Assembly: GCF_000717175.1 (NCBI RefSeq)
Contig: NZ_JNYD01000035.1
Coordinates: 1-64,000 of the forward strand
DNA length: 64,000 nucleotides
DNA from: Pseudonocardia autotrophica
GTDB lineage: Bacteria; Actinomycetota; Actinomycetes; Mycobacteriales; Pseudonocardiaceae
Reading direction: 5' to 3'
The notes under the pieces are model-generated. The model saw nothing but the letters and a program-made list of their open reading frames with translations, was not told where the DNA came from and made no database searches. Made by a program: the position numbers and the translations under genes. Position 1 is the stretch's first letter; every line of letters begins with the position of its first letter. Shown one piece after another: positions 18,156 through 28,935 of this stretch.

Positions 18156-18225
18156 GCGGTGCGGGGCCCGTGTAGTGGTCGCGTCGTCGGCTGCGGGCCG
18201 GCCCGCCCTGGCTGTGGGCCCCGCA

Positions 18226-18292
18226 TGATCGTGGGTGCGGTGCAGCGATGGTTGTCCCGACCGCCGCAGCCGCACCGGATCGGTGATCATGG
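18226..18292 (+). repeat. 67-bp repeat family, copy beta
   Basis: Begins TGATCGTGGG and ends GGTGATCATGG, 137 bases downstream of copy alpha. Read against the reverse complement of 56115-56181 it agrees at 46 of 67 positions without gaps, so the two loci share one repeat family. Confidence 0.8.
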
Positions 18293-18329
18293 CGGGCGCG
18301 GGCTGTGCCTCGAGGGCCTGGAGGTCGCC

Positions 18330-19278
18330 TGCCCGCGGCCCTCCCGGCGCGGTACACGCTGATCGACACGCCCGGGACGTCGTCGAACTCCCGGGCGGTC
18401 TCCGCACGCACGCTCGCCTACCTCGATCCGGACGACGGCGTGTGTGAGGCCGACGCCGTCGTCTACCTGCTGCGGTCGCTGCACGACAGCGACCTCGCGC
18501 TCCTGCGCCGGGTGCGGGCCCAGGTCGGGCGGGGCGGGCCACTCGGGGTCGTCGGCGTCCTGTCGCGGGCCGACGAGGGCGGCCCGACGCCCGCTCAGCT
18601 GTGGGACGATCCCCGGCTCGACGGCCTGCCGCGCGGATTCGTCCCCGTCGCCGGCCTGCTCGCCTGCGCGGCCGGACCCTGCGGTACGACGAGTTCGCGG
18701 CGCTGGCGGGATTGGCCCGCCGCCCCGTCGCGGAGCTCGACGCGATGCTGGTCTCCCCCGGCCGGTTCCTCGCCGCCACCGGGCACGAGGCGCTGCTCGA
18801 CGCCTGGGGCACGAACGGCATCGCCGAGGCGGTCGCGCTCGTGCGCGGCGGGGCCGGCACCGCGCCGGCCCTCGCGGCGGCCCTGATCCCGCGGTCGGGG
18901 CTCGACGAGCTCACGCGGGTCCTGGAGACCCGGATCGGCGACCGGGCGGCGGCGCTGCGGATGCGCGGGGCCCTGCGGGAGCTGCGCGGACGGCCGGCCG
19001 CGATCCCGCACTCGTCGCCCGGATCGACCGCGCGCTGGCGGACGACCACGCCCTCGTCGAGCTCCGCACGCTCGGCGCCCTGCCCACGCTCACGACGCTC
19101 CCCCCGCCCGACCCGGGCCGCGCTGGACCGCGTTCTCGGCGGCACGGGCACCCGGCCGACGGCGCGGCTCGGCCTCCCTGCGGGAACCCCCGCAGGCAAG
19201 ATGCACGCCGCCGCCCTGCGCGCCGCCGTCCACTGGCGACGCCGGCTCGACGACCCGGTGCTCGATCCCGCGGCGTGA
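18330..19278 (+). pseudogene. Decayed dynamin-like GTPase
   Basis: Remnant of a dynamin-type GTPase. The first segment reads YTLIDTPGTSSNSR (the G3 Walker B region) and LGVVGVLSRADEGG (a G4-like position), but nothing before it encodes a P-loop, so the N-terminus is lost; repeat units alpha and beta end just upstream. The reading frame then changes three times: near 18685, near 19010 and near 19115. In-frame pieces such as DEFAALAGLARRPVAELDAM, ALVARIDRALADDHALVELR and MHAAALRAAVHWRRRLDDP show the helical C-terminal part. With a missing GTP-binding loop and several frameshifts it cannot make a working protein. Confidence 0.8.
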
Positions 19279-19327
19279 CGAGCCCTTCGCGCGGCGGTCC
19301 GCAGCTGCGCGGGCGTGGCGGCGGGCG

Positions 19328-19786
19328 TCAGAATCCGTGCGTCGTGATCGCCGCCGGTCCGTCGCCGCGCAGCGCCTCGAACACCGCCCGCTCGTGCGGG
19401 ACGACGGGATCGGGCAGGGCGTCGAGCGGGAACCAGGCGAGATCCGCGGCCTTGGCGCTCTCGACCAGCCGCGGCGTGCCCGCCCAGCGGTGGCAGGTGA
19501 AGAAGAAGTCGACGCGCTCGTCGATCGGGTCACCCGTGGCCTCGGTGCGGTGCATCGCGGTCACCGGACGCAGGTCGGCGGGCGCGATCTCGACACCCAG
19601 CTCCTCCCGGGCCTCCCGCACGGCCGCCTCCAGCACGGACTCGCCCTTCTCGACGTGCCCGGCCGCGGCCGTCGCCCAGAAGCCGTCCCGGAAGCCGGTG
19701 TTCTGCCGGAGCTGCAGAAGGATCTCGTTCGGCTCACGGCGCAGCACGACGTAGGCGGCGGGCACGAGCTGGTAGCGCGGACTCAC
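19328..19786 (-). CDS. Nudix hydrolase
   Basis: A 152-residue Nudix protein. The Nudix box runs from GHVEKGESVLEAAVRE to AREELGVE and fits GX5EX7REUXEEXGU exactly. Preceding strands (YQLVPAAYVVLRREPNEILL) and the later DERVDFFFTCHRW resemble ADP-ribose or dNTP-type pyrophosphatases; the substrate cannot be chosen. GTG at 19786 is the likely start since the frame has no family similarity before it. A 62-bp repeat lies just upstream. Confidence 0.88.
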   Translation of the reverse strand: MSPRYQLVPAAYVVLRREPNEILLQLRQNTGFRDGFWATAAAGHVEKGESVLEAAVREAREELGVEIAPADLRPVTAMHRTEATGDPIDERVDFFFTCHRWAGTPRLVESAKAADLAWFPLDALPDPVVPHERAVFEALRGDGPAAITTHGF

Positions 19787-19820
19787 GGCCCCCACCGTAG
19801 GCCGCCGCACCCATGCCTCG

Positions 19821-19882
19821 TGATCCACGGTTCGGCAGGGGAACGCCCGGGAATCGGACGTTCCGCTGCCCGGATGCGGATC
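19821..19882 (+). repeat. 62-bp palindromic element, copy A
   Basis: Starts TGATCCACGG and ends ATGCGGATC. It aligns without gaps to copy C (36914-36975) at 45 of 62 positions and shares CGCTGCCCGGA with copy B (36075-36136). The ends form an imperfect inverted repeat. It lies between the divergent starts of the Nudix and alpha/beta-hydrolase genes. Confidence 0.75.
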
Positions 19883-19951
19883 CTGACGCGCACGAGGCCA
19901 CCCGATCGGCGCCGCACACCGCGGGGCAACACGGCGGTAATGCCGCGCGCC

Positions 19952-19957
19952 TAGCGT
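19952..19957 (+). promoter_or_regulatory. Candidate -10 element of the alpha/beta-hydrolase gene
   Basis: TAGCGT fits TANNNT and lies 34 bases before the ATG at 19991, leaving a leader just long enough for the GGGAGGTGAC ribosome site. Confidence 0.4.
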
Positions 19958-19990
19958 CACGCCCGACGCGAGCCCGCGGGAGGTGACGCC

Positions 19991-20995
19991 ATGGCCGGAA
20001 CGGCCCGCCCGCGCATCCGCTCGACCGGCGGCCGCCTCGGGGCGGTGCCGCCGCGCGACGCCGACCTGCGCTTCCGCACCGTCCACGGCTACCGGCGCGC
20101 CTTCCGCGTCGCCGGCTCGGGACCGGCCGTCGTGCTGATCCACGGCATCGGCGACAGCTCGACGACGTGGGAAACCGTCATCCCGGCCCTCGCGCGGCAC
20201 CATCTGGTGATCGCGCCCGACCTGCTCGGCCACGGTCGCTCGGACAAGCCGCGGGCCGACTACTCGGTCGCCGCCTACGCCAACGGCGTCCGCGACCTCC
20301 TCGGCGTGCTCGGGGTCCGCCGCGCCACGCTCGTCGGGCACTCGCTGGGCGGCGGCGTCGCGATGCAGTTCGCCTACCAGTTCCCCGACCGCACCGAACG
20401 GCTCGTGCTGGTCGGCAGCGGCGGCGCCGGCCCCGAGGTCAACCCGGTGCTGCGGGCGATGACGCTGCCGGGTGCGACGGCCGCCCTGCACGCGTTGCGC
20501 CTGCCGACCATGCGGTGGCAGGTGGGCGCGGTCGTGGAGGCCCTGCGGGTGCTCGGCACCGGCCTCGGCCGCGACGCACCGGACATGCTCCGGGTGGTCG
20601 ACGCCCTGCCCGACGGGACCTCCCGCGCGGCGTTCATCCGGACCCTGCGCGCGGTCGTCGACTGGCGCGGCCAGGTCGTGACGATGCTCGACCGCTGCTA
20701 CCTCACCCGCGGCATGCCGACGCTGCTGGTCTGGGGTGGACGCGACGCGATCGTGCCGGTCGAGCACGGGCACCGCGCCCACGAGGCGATGCCCGGCAGT
20801 CGGCTGGAGATCTTTCCCGACGCCGGGCACTTCCCCTTCCACACCGACCCGCACCGCTTCGTCGGCCTGCTCGAGGAGTTCCTCTCGGGCACCGAGCCCG
20901 CCCGCTGGAGCCCGGAACAGTGGCGTCAGCTCCTGCGCGCCACCCCGAACACCGTGGCCTCGGTCGAACCCTCCGCCCAGCGCTCCGCCACCTAG
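19991..20995 (+). CDS. Alpha/beta hydrolase (Rv2715-like)
   Basis: A 334-residue alpha/beta-hydrolase fold enzyme. The oxyanion strand is VVLIHGIGDSSTTW, the nucleophile elbow VGHSLGG, the acid is in VWGGRDAIVP and the histidine in PDAGHFPFH. The family includes esterases, haloalkane dehalogenases and C-C hydrolases; the substrate is unknown. In M. tuberculosis Rv2715, a hydrolase, lies in the same neighbourhood as nrdR and lexA, which fits this locus. GGGAGGTGAC precedes the ATG. The C-terminal 30 residues are polar and probably disordered. Confidence 0.87.
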   Translation: MAGTARPRIRSTGGRLGAVPPRDADLRFRTVHGYRRAFRVAGSGPAVVLIHGIGDSSTTWETVIPALARHHLVIAPDLLGHGRSDKPRADYSVAAYANGVRDLLGVLGVRRATLVGHSLGGGVAMQFAYQFPDRTERLVLVGSGGAGPEVNPVLRAMTLPGATAALHALRLPTMRWQVGAVVEALRVLGTGLGRDAPDMLRVVDALPDGTSRAAFIRTLRAVVDWRGQVVTMLDRCYLTRGMPTLLVWGGRDAIVPVEHGHRAHEAMPGSRLEIFPDAGHFPFHTDPHRFVGLLEEFLSGTEPARWSPEQWRQLLRATPNTVASVEPSAQRSAT

Positions 20996-20997
20996 CA

Positions 20998-21136
20998 TGC
21001 GGTATGGATCCACAAGGCGCGCAGAACGGCTCAGATACCGCATTATGGTTCCATAACGCGTCCAGATGGGCTCTGAAAGCGCATTATGGTTCCATAACGC
21101 GCTCCGGAGACGTGGGAATGCGCGTCATGGGTCCAC
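20998..21136. repeat. Four tandem 41-bp units with a palindromic core
   Basis: ATGG occurs at 21004, 21045, 21086 and 21127, exactly 41 bases apart each time. The two central units share GCATTATGGTTCCATAACGC, in which TTATGG and CCATAA are inverted; the outer two are decayed versions (GGTATGGATCCACAAGG and GTCATGGGTCCAC). The array fills the gap between the convergent ends of the hydrolase and nrdJ genes and is richer in A and T than its surroundings. Confidence 0.85.
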
Positions 21137-21154
21137 GGTGCGGCCGGAACGCGG

Positions 21155-21189
21155 ACGGCCCCGCTCCGCGGGTGCGGGAGCGGGGCCGT
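21155..21189 (-). terminator. Hairpin terminator after nrdJ
   Basis: ACGGCCCCGCTCC and GGAGCGGGGCCGT form a perfect 13-bp stem with a 9-base loop, 14 bases beyond the nrdJ stop codon in the direction of its transcription. Confidence 0.75.
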
Positions 21190-21202
21190 TCGTCGGATGC
21201 CG

Positions 21203-24106
<2,904 letters not shown>

Positions 24107-24239
24107 GCTCTCCCTCATTCGCATCCGACCATGTGCTGCACCCTCCGCCGGCTGGGGCGGCGGCGGGTGTCCTGCCTGCGAGATCGGGGTCGGCTCGACT
24201 TCCGTAGTCCGGGTCGGCCCCACTGGTCCCTGGAGACCC

Positions 24240-24743
24240 CTATCCGGCCGGCCCCGCACCCCGTCCGGCCCGGTCCCGCGGGTCGGCTGCTTCCCCGGCA
24301 GCCGCCCTGCGCAGATCGGCGATCTCCTTCTCGAAGTCCTCGATGGACGAGAAGGAGCGGTACACGCTCGCGAAGCGCAGGTATGCCACCTCGTCGAGCT
24401 CCTTCAGCGGACCGAGGATCGCCAGCCCCACCTCGTGGCTGGGGATCTCCGCGGTCCCGCCCGCCCGGACGGCCTCCTCGACGCGGTGCGCGAGCTTCTG
24501 CAGCGCGTCCTCGTCGACCGGCCGGCCCTGGCAGGCCCGGCGTACACCGCTCACGACCTTGTCACGGCTGAACGGTTCGGTGACGCCGCTGCGCTTCAGC
24601 ACCGCGAGCACCGGCTCCTCGACGGTGGTGAAGCGCTTCCCACAGGCCTGGCAGGAGCGGCGGCGACGCGTCGCCGCGCCCTCGTCGACTTCGCGGGAGT
24701 CGATCACCTTGCAGTCCGTGTGACGGCAGAACGGGCACCGCAT
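24240..24743 (-). CDS. nrdR: Transcriptional repressor of ribonucleotide reductase genes
   Basis: Zinc-ribbon/ATP-cone repressor NrdR, 167 residues. The zinc ribbon ligands are C3, C6, C31 and C34 (MRCPFC and SCQAC), followed by RFTTVEE. The ATP-cone includes [20 protein letters not shown]. It senses the dATP/ATP balance and binds NrdR boxes before RNR genes. GGGAGGT precedes the ATG at 24743. The C-terminal 25 residues are Ala/Gly/Arg-rich and longer than in most homologues. First gene of an nrdR-nrdJ unit, so the repressor probably controls itself. Confidence 0.96.
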   Translation of the reverse strand: MRCPFCRHTDCKVIDSREVDEGAATRRRRSCQACGKRFTTVEEPVLAVLKRSGVTEPFSRDKVVSGVRRACQGRPVDEDALQKLAHRVEEAVRAGGTAEIPSHEVGLAILGPLKELDEVAYLRFASVYRSFSSIEDFEKEIADLRRAAAGEAADPRDRAGRGAGPAG

Positions 24744-24791
24744 GCGGACCTCCCCCGACTCGACCGCGCCCGGCGGTCCGGCCTGCACCGA

Positions 24792-24839
24792 ACCCAACCT
24801 GTAGGCGAACGACACGGATGTAACCACAACATCTAGGGG
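24792..24839 (-). promoter_or_regulatory. Two candidate NrdR boxes before nrdR-nrdJ
   Basis: Two 16-bp sequences, CCACAACATCTAGGGG at 24824-24839 and ACCCAACCTGTAGGCG at 24792-24807, match the NrdR box of class II RNR genes (ACACAATATCTAGTGT as I recall it) at 12 and 9 of 16 positions. The gap between them is 16 bases, so they sit on the same helix face about three turns apart, as required for cooperative NrdR binding. They lie 49-96 bases before the nrdR start. Confidence 0.7.
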
Positions 24840-24852
24840 TCGCGCCATCTCC

Positions 24853-25284
24853 GTGCGGCGGGTCGTGCGGACTTCCCCCGATCGGGAAGGAACCTCTCAC
24901 GACCGCCGCGGGCGACCCGTCCCCGGGTGCCCCGGTGGCCGGGTGGCGACGCCCCGTGACGGCCCGCAGGTCACACCTGGTTCCCGGGCCGCCGCCGACC
25001 GGCCGATCGCCCGGCGCGCGGGCGCGGGACCGTTCGCCGCATCGGCGACACGCCGGTGAACTGCGGGGAACGCGACGGCCGTTCCGACCCGGCGTGTCGC
25101 ACCCTCCGGCGTGTCGGTGGACCCGGCACTCACCGTGCCCGGCGGGAGACCCGCGCCACTCACAGGACCGATCACGTGCCCCACCGGCTCCCTGCGCGCC
25201 TCCACAGCGGACACCGCGACGGCAGCGCCCGAAAGGGACGGCTGAGCGCGCCTTCCGCCCCGACCGACCGCGCGGGGCGGCGGC
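24853..25284. other. Non-coding region between nrdR promoter and membrane-protein gene
   Basis: About 430 bases without a convincing gene on either strand. GACACGCCGG (about 25047) and the inverted CCGGCGTGTCG, present twice (about 25090 and 25107), could form alternative hairpins that terminate the membrane-protein gene, which ends at 25285 on the minus strand. Nothing else stands out. Confidence 0.4.
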
Positions 25285-25896
25285 TCATCGCGCGGCGAGG
25301 TCGGCGAGCAGTCCGAGCACGACGACGACCGTGGCCGAGGCCAGCGCCACCGCGACGACGGCGAGCGCGCGGTCGACCACACCGGTACGCGCCTCGCCGG
25401 CCAGGCGACGGGCGCCACCGGTCCGCTCGTAGCGCGAGAGCCGGGAGAAGCGGGGACGCGGCGCAGGGACGCAGCGCGAGTCGGCCAGGGCGGGCCGGGG
25501 ACGGGCGACGGGCCGGCAGCCCGGCACGACGGCGGGACCGTCGAGGGGGCGGACCAGCCGTGCCCGGGCTCCGGACGCGTAGGCCCCGACGACCCGCTCG
25601 GGCACCCGCTCGGGCGCACCGGGGCGACCCCGGACGGCGTGGGCGCGCCCGACCCCGTCGCGACCCGCGGGGCCCGATCGGCCCTGCGGACGCGCGCGGC
25701 TCTGCGGTCGCGCGCCCGGGCGCAGGTCGACCCGCCGCTCGGCAGGGACACCGCCCCGCGTGCCCGGCGCCTCGACCGGGACCCCGGACGGCTCCTCGAC
25801 CGCCGCAGACGGCCCGTCCGCCCCGACCGGCGACACACCGGCCCGCGACACCCCGATCCGCGACGCCCTCGCGAGCACCGCACTCCTGGGATCCAT
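25285..25896 (-). CDS. Membrane-anchored protein paralogous to the ChiZ-like neighbour
   Basis: A 203-residue protein: about 170 residues rich in Arg, Pro, Ala and Gly, then one transmembrane segment ([19 protein letters not shown]) and a very short tail. The segment and its flanks resemble those of the LysM protein encoded directly upstream ([20 protein letters not shown]), so this looks like a tandem duplicate that lacks the LysM domain. GGGAGGTCGTC precedes the ATG at 25896. Function unknown; it could be a partner or a decayed copy of the SOS-linked cell-wall protein. Confidence 0.6.
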   Translation of the reverse strand: MDPRSAVLARASRIGVSRAGVSPVGADGPSAAVEEPSGVPVEAPGTRGGVPAERRVDLRPGARPQSRARPQGRSGPAGRDGVGRAHAVRGRPGAPERVPERVVGAYASGARARLVRPLDGPAVVPGCRPVARPRPALADSRCVPAPRPRFSRLSRYERTGGARRLAGEARTGVVDRALAVVAVALASATVVVVLGLLADLAAR

Positions 25897-26044
25897 GACG
25901 ACCTCCCACCCCCGCGCCGACCCCACCCGAGCCGGATGCCCGGACCACCGGTCGAACGCGTGTGCGATTCCTATCAACCACCACCGACAGAAACCGGTCC
26001 CCGGCGTGACCGGGGTCACGACGCCGGGGAGACCGGTCGCCCCG

Positions 26045-26857
26045 TCAGGCCGGGACGCGCAGCACGAGCCCGGCGGGCAGCGGCGCCGAGTCCACCGGGA
26101 GGGCGTTGTCCGCCGCGATCCGCTCGACGACGGCGCCGGTCCCGACCGAAGCGACGGCGGGAACGGTCCGGCGAGCGACGTCCCACACCGACTCCCCCGG
26201 CTCGACCGTCACGGCCGCGGTGCCCGAGGGCACGGCCGACCGGGCCTGCGCCTCGCCCGCGGCACCGGCCAGGAGCCCGAGGCCGACGACGACCGCGGCG
26301 GAGGCCAGCGCGAGGACGGCGGCCGCCACGGCACGCCGGAGCCGGTACCGGGCCGGGGACACCGCACCGGGCTGCACCCGCACGGTCGGCCGGACCGCCC
26401 CCGGCACCGGGCGCACGTCCCCCGGCGCCTGCGCAGCGCCACGCAGCCGACCTGCCGGGTTCGCCACGGTGGAACCGCTCGCGACGACCGGGAAGCCGCG
26501 GACCCGAGGACGGGTGTGCGCCGAGGGCGCGGGCCCCCGCGCCCGCCCGGCCCCGGGCACCGCGCGGCGGGCGCGACGGGAGCTCCGCGCGGGCCGGACG
26601 GGGTGCGGCCCGCGGGCCGCACCCGCCTCGCGCTCCCCGCCCACGGTCGCCACGGCGCTCCCCCACCGGGACGCCGCGGCGGCCCGGCTCGCCCGCGCGC
26701 CCGGCCGGTCGAGCCGGTCCTCACGGCGGCGCACGTCCTCGACCACCCCGTGCGACACGCCGGCGCCTCCGCCGGTCCGCGCGCCCCCGCCCGCATGGCC
26801 GCCCGGCCCCTCCACGGTGTGGTCCCCGCCGCCCTCCGCGATCCCCGCGCCGTTCAC
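26045..26857 (-). CDS. LysM-domain cell-wall protein (ChiZ / Rv2719c-like)
   Basis: A 270-residue protein: a disordered basic N-terminal half, one transmembrane helix at about residues 175-200 ([20 protein letters not shown]) and a C-terminal LysM domain ([15 protein letters not shown] ... [20 protein letters not shown]) that should bind peptidoglycan outside the membrane. In M. tuberculosis the gene in this place, divergent from lexA, is chiZ (Rv2719c), an SOS-induced protein that affects cell division. Two LexA-type boxes lie before it. GTG at 26857 follows GGAAGGGG. Confidence 0.8.
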   Translation of the reverse strand: MNGAGIAEGGGDHTVEGPGGHAGGGARTGGGAGVSHGVVEDVRRREDRLDRPGARASRAAAASRWGSAVATVGGEREAGAARGPHPVRPARSSRRARRAVPGAGRARGPAPSAHTRPRVRGFPVVASGSTVANPAGRLRGAAQAPGDVRPVPGAVRPTVRVQPGAVSPARYRLRRAVAAAVLALASAAVVVGLGLLAGAAGEAQARSAVPSGTAAVTVEPGESVWDVARRTVPAVASVGTGAVVERIAADNALPVDSAPLPAGLVLRVPA

Positions 26858-26918
26858 GGCCGACCCCTTCCGCCTCGTCCGCGCCGCTCAGCGGCCGGAA
26901 CTCGCACACATGTTCGAT

Positions 26919-26934
26919 TCGAACGTCTGTGCGA
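26919..26934. promoter_or_regulatory. Candidate LexA (SOS) box 1
   Basis: TCGAACGTCTGTGCGA matches the actinobacterial SOS box TCGAAC-N4-GTTCGA with one mismatch. It lies 62 bases before the LysM-protein start, in the gap shared with lexA. Confidence 0.75.
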
Positions 26935-26994
26935 CGTTCTACCATCACGACGGCCCCTCGTCACGGGTCCGCGCCGACACGATCGGCGTGTCGT

Positions 26995-27010
26995 TCGAAC
27001 ATGTGTTTGG
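26995..27010. promoter_or_regulatory. Candidate LexA (SOS) box 2
   Basis: TCGAACATGTGTTTGG keeps the TCGAAC half perfectly and four of six positions in the other half. It lies 76 bases from box 1, on the lexA side; about 270 bases of leader separate it from the lexA start codon. No other gene is visible between 26858 and 27282. Confidence 0.6.
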
Positions 27011-27282
27011 CGTTCGGCCGGATCCGGGCTACCGTCCGATCCCGACGGCCCGGGCGGGACCCGCCGGACGGGCCGTCCGGGTCCCTACCGGCACCGGCCG
27101 CCCGGCGCCCCGGTACGGCTCCCGGGAGTACGGCCCGGCGGAACGGGCACGACGACCGGGGTCGTCCGGCGCCGAGGGGTACGGACCGTCCGGGAGCCGG
27201 GCAGCGGGCCGGTCCCGCGGCCGGGACGGACCCGACGACGCGGACAGCGCACGAGACAGGCACACGAGGAGGCGGCAGGCAG

Positions 27283-28005
27283 ATGGCACGGGACGAGTCC
27301 GGCGGAGCCGGCGAGACCGGCCGGGAGCCCGGACAGGTGCGCGCCTTCCCGGACCCGCCGGCGGACCCGGTGGGCCTCACCCCCCGGCAGCGCAAGGTGC
27401 TCGAGGTGATCCGGGACTGGGTGGAGCGGTTCGGCTACCCGCCGAGCGTCCGGGAGATCGGCGACGCGGTGGGGCTGACCTCCACCTCGTCGGTGCACCA
27501 CCAGCTCCGGACGTTGGAGCGCAAGGGGTACCTGCGGCGGGACCCCAACCGGACCCGCGCGGTCGACGTGCGCAGCCCGGAGGAGGACTCCGAGGGCTCC
27601 GAGGCCGCCGAGGTCCGCGCGGAGCGGCCGGCGCCGGCGTTCGTGCCGCTGCTCGGCAACATCGCCGCCGGTGGCCCGATCCTGGCCGAGCAGGCGGTGG
27701 AGAGCGTGTTCCCGCTGCCGCGCGAGATCGTCGGCGAGGGCACGCTCTTCCTGCTCAACGTCAAGGGCGACTCGATGGTCGAGGCCGCCATCACGGACGG
27801 CGACTGGGTCGTGGTGCGCCAGCAGCCCGTGGCCGAGCAGGGCGAGATCGTCGCCGCGATGATCGACGGCGAGGCCACGGTCAAGACCTTCAAGCGCACG
27901 GACGGCCAGGTCTGGCTGATGCCGGCCAACCCCGCCTACGAGCCGATCGACGGCAACGAGGCGACCATCCTCGGCCGCGTCGTCGCGGTGCTCCGCCGGC
28001 TCTGA
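27283..28005 (+). CDS. lexA: SOS repressor LexA
   Basis: Represses DNA-damage genes until RecA filaments trigger its self-cleavage. The 240-residue product has the winged helix [20 protein letters not shown] with recognition part [20 protein letters not shown], the cleavage bond A129-G130 in NIAAGGPI, catalytic S164 in GDSMVEAAI and K201 in EATVKTFKR. The first 30 residues are a polar extension common in actinobacteria. GAGGAGG precedes the ATG. It probably represses itself and the divergent LysM gene through the boxes at 26919 and 26995. Confidence 0.97.
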   Translation: MARDESGGAGETGREPGQVRAFPDPPADPVGLTPRQRKVLEVIRDWVERFGYPPSVREIGDAVGLTSTSSVHHQLRTLERKGYLRRDPNRTRAVDVRSPEEDSEGSEAAEVRAERPAPAFVPLLGNIAAGGPILAEQAVESVFPLPREIVGEGTLFLLNVKGDSMVEAAITDGDWVVVRQQPVAEQGEIVAAMIDGEATVKTFKRTDGQVWLMPANPAYEPIDGNEATILGRVVAVLRRL

Positions 28006-28012
28006 GGTCCCG

Positions 28013-28036
28013 GCCCCCGGTCAGCGGTCCGGGGGC
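28013..28036. terminator. Hairpin between lexA and the universal stress gene
   Basis: GCCCCCGG and CCGGGGGC form an 8-bp stem with an 8-base loop 8 bases after the lexA stop. It overlaps the last codons of the convergent gene and may stop transcription from both sides. Confidence 0.55.
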
Positions 28037-28851
28037 GGCACCACGATCACGGGATAGCGGGCGGTGCGCACCAGCACGCCCGCGACCCCGCCGAGCAGCA
28101 GCCGTTTCATGAGCGGGTACCCGCGCGACCCGACGACGAGGACGTCGGTGCGTTCGGGCAGGTCGGCCAGGGTGTCGGCGACCGAGCGGCCGATCACGAC
28201 GTCGTAGAGCGCGTCGATCTCCACCGGCGCCTGCGCGAGCCCCTTCTGCGCGGTGTCGGTCGCGGCGGGCACCTCCTCCTCGCCACCCGCGACGACCACG
28301 AACCGCAGCGCGGCCCCGGTCCGGCCGGCCAGGTGCACGGCCAGGACGGCCGCACGGTCGGCCTCCGGCGTGCCGTCGTAGGCGACCGTGACGACGGTGA
28401 TCCCCTTCGCGGCGGTGTGGCGATAACCCCGCGGCGCGATCCCGACGGGGCAGCGTGCCGAGGGCAGCAGCCGCTGCACCGTGCCGCCGGGAGCGAGCCG
28501 GCCGAGCAGGCCCCCGCCCGTCGACCCGACGACCAGCACCGCGGCCCCGACCTCCTCGGCGTGGTCGGCGAGCACCCCCGCCGCGGGGCCCGGCCCGAGC
28601 GGGGCGAACTCCGGCTCGGAGGGCCCGGTCGAGCCGATGAGCTCCCGTGCCCGGCCGAACCGCCGGCGGGCGACCTCCTCGATCTTCTCCCGCCACCGCG
28701 GGTCGCGGGCCATCGCCGAGTAGCCGAGCCCGTCCGTCGGATAGACGGTGGCGACGACGTTCGTCAGGCCCGTCAACCGCGCCAGCTGCGCCCCGAGGAC
28801 CAGGGCGTCGTGACCGCCCGGCGTGTCCTCGTAGGCGGTCACGATCGGCAC
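28021..28851 (-). CDS. Universal stress protein, tandem Usp domains
   Basis: A 276-residue cytoplasmic protein with two Usp domains (about 1-140 and 150-276). The second keeps the ATP-binding pattern in VLVVGSRGYPLMKRLLLGGV and ends VRTARYPVIVVP. The first has VLVVGSTGGGLLGRLAPGGTV in the same position. Such tandem proteins bind ATP and are linked to stress survival in actinobacteria; the precise role is unknown. GTG at 28851 follows GGAGGAGGGG. Confidence 0.87.
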   Translation of the reverse strand: MPIVTAYEDTPGGHDALVLGAQLARLTGLTNVVATVYPTDGLGYSAMARDPRWREKIEEVARRRFGRARELIGSTGPSEPEFAPLGPGPAAGVLADHAEEVGAAVLVVGSTGGGLLGRLAPGGTVQRLLPSARCPVGIAPRGYRHTAAKGITVVTVAYDGTPEADRAAVLAVHLAGRTGAALRFVVVAGGEEEVPAATDTAQKGLAQAPVEIDALYDVVIGRSVADTLADLPERTDVLVVGSRGYPLMKRLLLGGVAGVLVRTARYPVIVVPPPDR

Positions 28852-28935
28852 CGCGGCACCCCTCCTCCCGGCATGATCAGCGTAGGCGGCGCGGGGCGCG
28901 CCGACGGCCCTCCGGGAGCACCCTTAACGGGCTCG

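Noticed and set aside
24107..24239. Cobalamin riboswitch before nrdJ
   Set aside because: I looked for a B12-box-like sequence in the gap between nrdR and nrdJ and before nrdR and saw none.
25639..27282. Long upstream extension of lexA
   Set aside because: It runs antisense through two genes and the SOS boxes; the ATG at 27283 with GAGGAGG gives the normal LexA length.
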